Of a DNA stretch of 64,000 nt, positions 63,877 through 64,000 are shown piece by piece. A model generated the notes under the pieces. It was given only the letters and a program-made list of their open reading frames with translations. It was not told the DNA's origin and made no database searches. Each line of letters opens with the position of its first letter. Positions within the stretch are counted from its first letter, which is position 1. The translations under genes and the position numbers were made by a program. The stretch comes from Taudactylus pleione (lineage: Eukaryota > Chordata > Amphibia > Anura > Myobatrachidae). Where the stretch lies: positions 1-64,000 of the forward strand of contig JAUIMM010002305.1 of the NCBI GenBank assembly GCA_031769625.1, written 5' to 3'.

Positions 63877-63910
63877 GTCAGCCGTGACTGTATTTTTGGG
63901 CTCGCTATAA

Positions 63911-64000
63911 TGTTACGGTCTCATAGGAATCACAGTGCAAGAATCTTTAGACTTTGGCTGTCCTAGAGGCAAGTGGATGTTCACGAGGCTGGTGTAGACT
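63911..64000 (-). repeat. E0 5' LTR, partial, running off the window
   Basis: TGTTACGGTCTC on plus is the LTR end (...CCGTAACA on minus), immediately upstream of TTATAGCGAGCCC and the gag start 35 bases further. The rest lies beyond 64000. Confidence 0.65.

Larger units (their letters stand above)
49096..64000 (-). mobile_element. E0: decayed Ty3/gypsy chromodomain retrotransposon, interrupted by two insertions
   Basis: Reading right to left: 5' LTR end (63911), gag, protease, reverse transcriptase, RNase H, integrase, chromodomain, polypurine tract (49096). The order protease-RT-RNase H-integrase is that of Ty3/gypsy. A solo LTR splits it at 61559-62690, and element E1 with its duplicate splits the reverse transcriptase at 51235-61025. 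Once those are set aside the coding order is continuous. All domains carry stops, frameshifts or changed catalytic residues, so the element is dead. Confidence 0.88.

Overview
The window looks like non-coding repeat DNA from a large vertebrate genome, most likely an amphibian. I infer this from the chromodomain-bearing Ty3/gypsy elements, the CpG decay, the hairpin-rich MITE-like DNA and the lack of any intact gene; no single sequence proves the species. I found no functional host gene, RNA gene, CRISPR array or bacterial feature.

Bases 1 to about 46829 are one continuous satellite array that enters from beyond the left edge. The basic unit is 33 bp with common 32-bp variants, all in the same orientation. 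The 33-bp form is a multiple of three and has one stop-free frame on each strand, so it yields long but meaningless open frames, up to 573 codons at 21491-23212. The array has two domains. From 1 to about 18.4 kb it is rich in 32-bp units and built of nested higher-order repeats (periods 3246, 4220, 1007, 2011 and 1795 bp). From about 18.4 to 46.8 kb it is mostly 33-bp units with 15-bp truncated units (periods 2293, 8470, 1507, 1344 and 671 bp). Five copies of a 216-bp non-satellite sequence occur at 29391, 37861, 45032, 45703 and 46830. Only the last continues into unique DNA, so the four internal ones look like array-edge DNA captured and spread by unequal exchange.

Bases 47046 to 49095 are AT-rich unique DNA, a 14-bp x4 tandem repeat, an inverted-repeat fragment, a G-rich degenerate stretch and a C-rich degenerate minisatellite.

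Bases 49096 to 64000 are a nest of decayed minus-strand Ty3/gypsy elements. The host element E0 runs from its polypurine tract near 49096 to its 5' LTR entering at 63911. E0 is interrupted twice. A solo LTR (61559-62690, 5-bp target duplication ATCAG) sits between the protease and reverse transcriptase regions. A second chromodomain element, E1, sits inside the reverse transcriptase (target duplication ATAAT). E1 plus 65 bp of E0 has been tandemly duplicated (period about 4.55 kb), giving LTR-internal-LTR-[65 bp E0 + LTR stub]-internal-LTR. In both E1 copies the integrase core is missing and a roughly 293-bp string of hairpins lies in its place. The E1 LTR carries a TATA-like box, and about 31 bp downstream a 9-nt segment exactly complementary to the sequence beside the 5' LTR. 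This fits the self-priming mechanism of the Tf1/sushi group. All coding regions here are broken by stops, frameshifts or lost catalytic residues.
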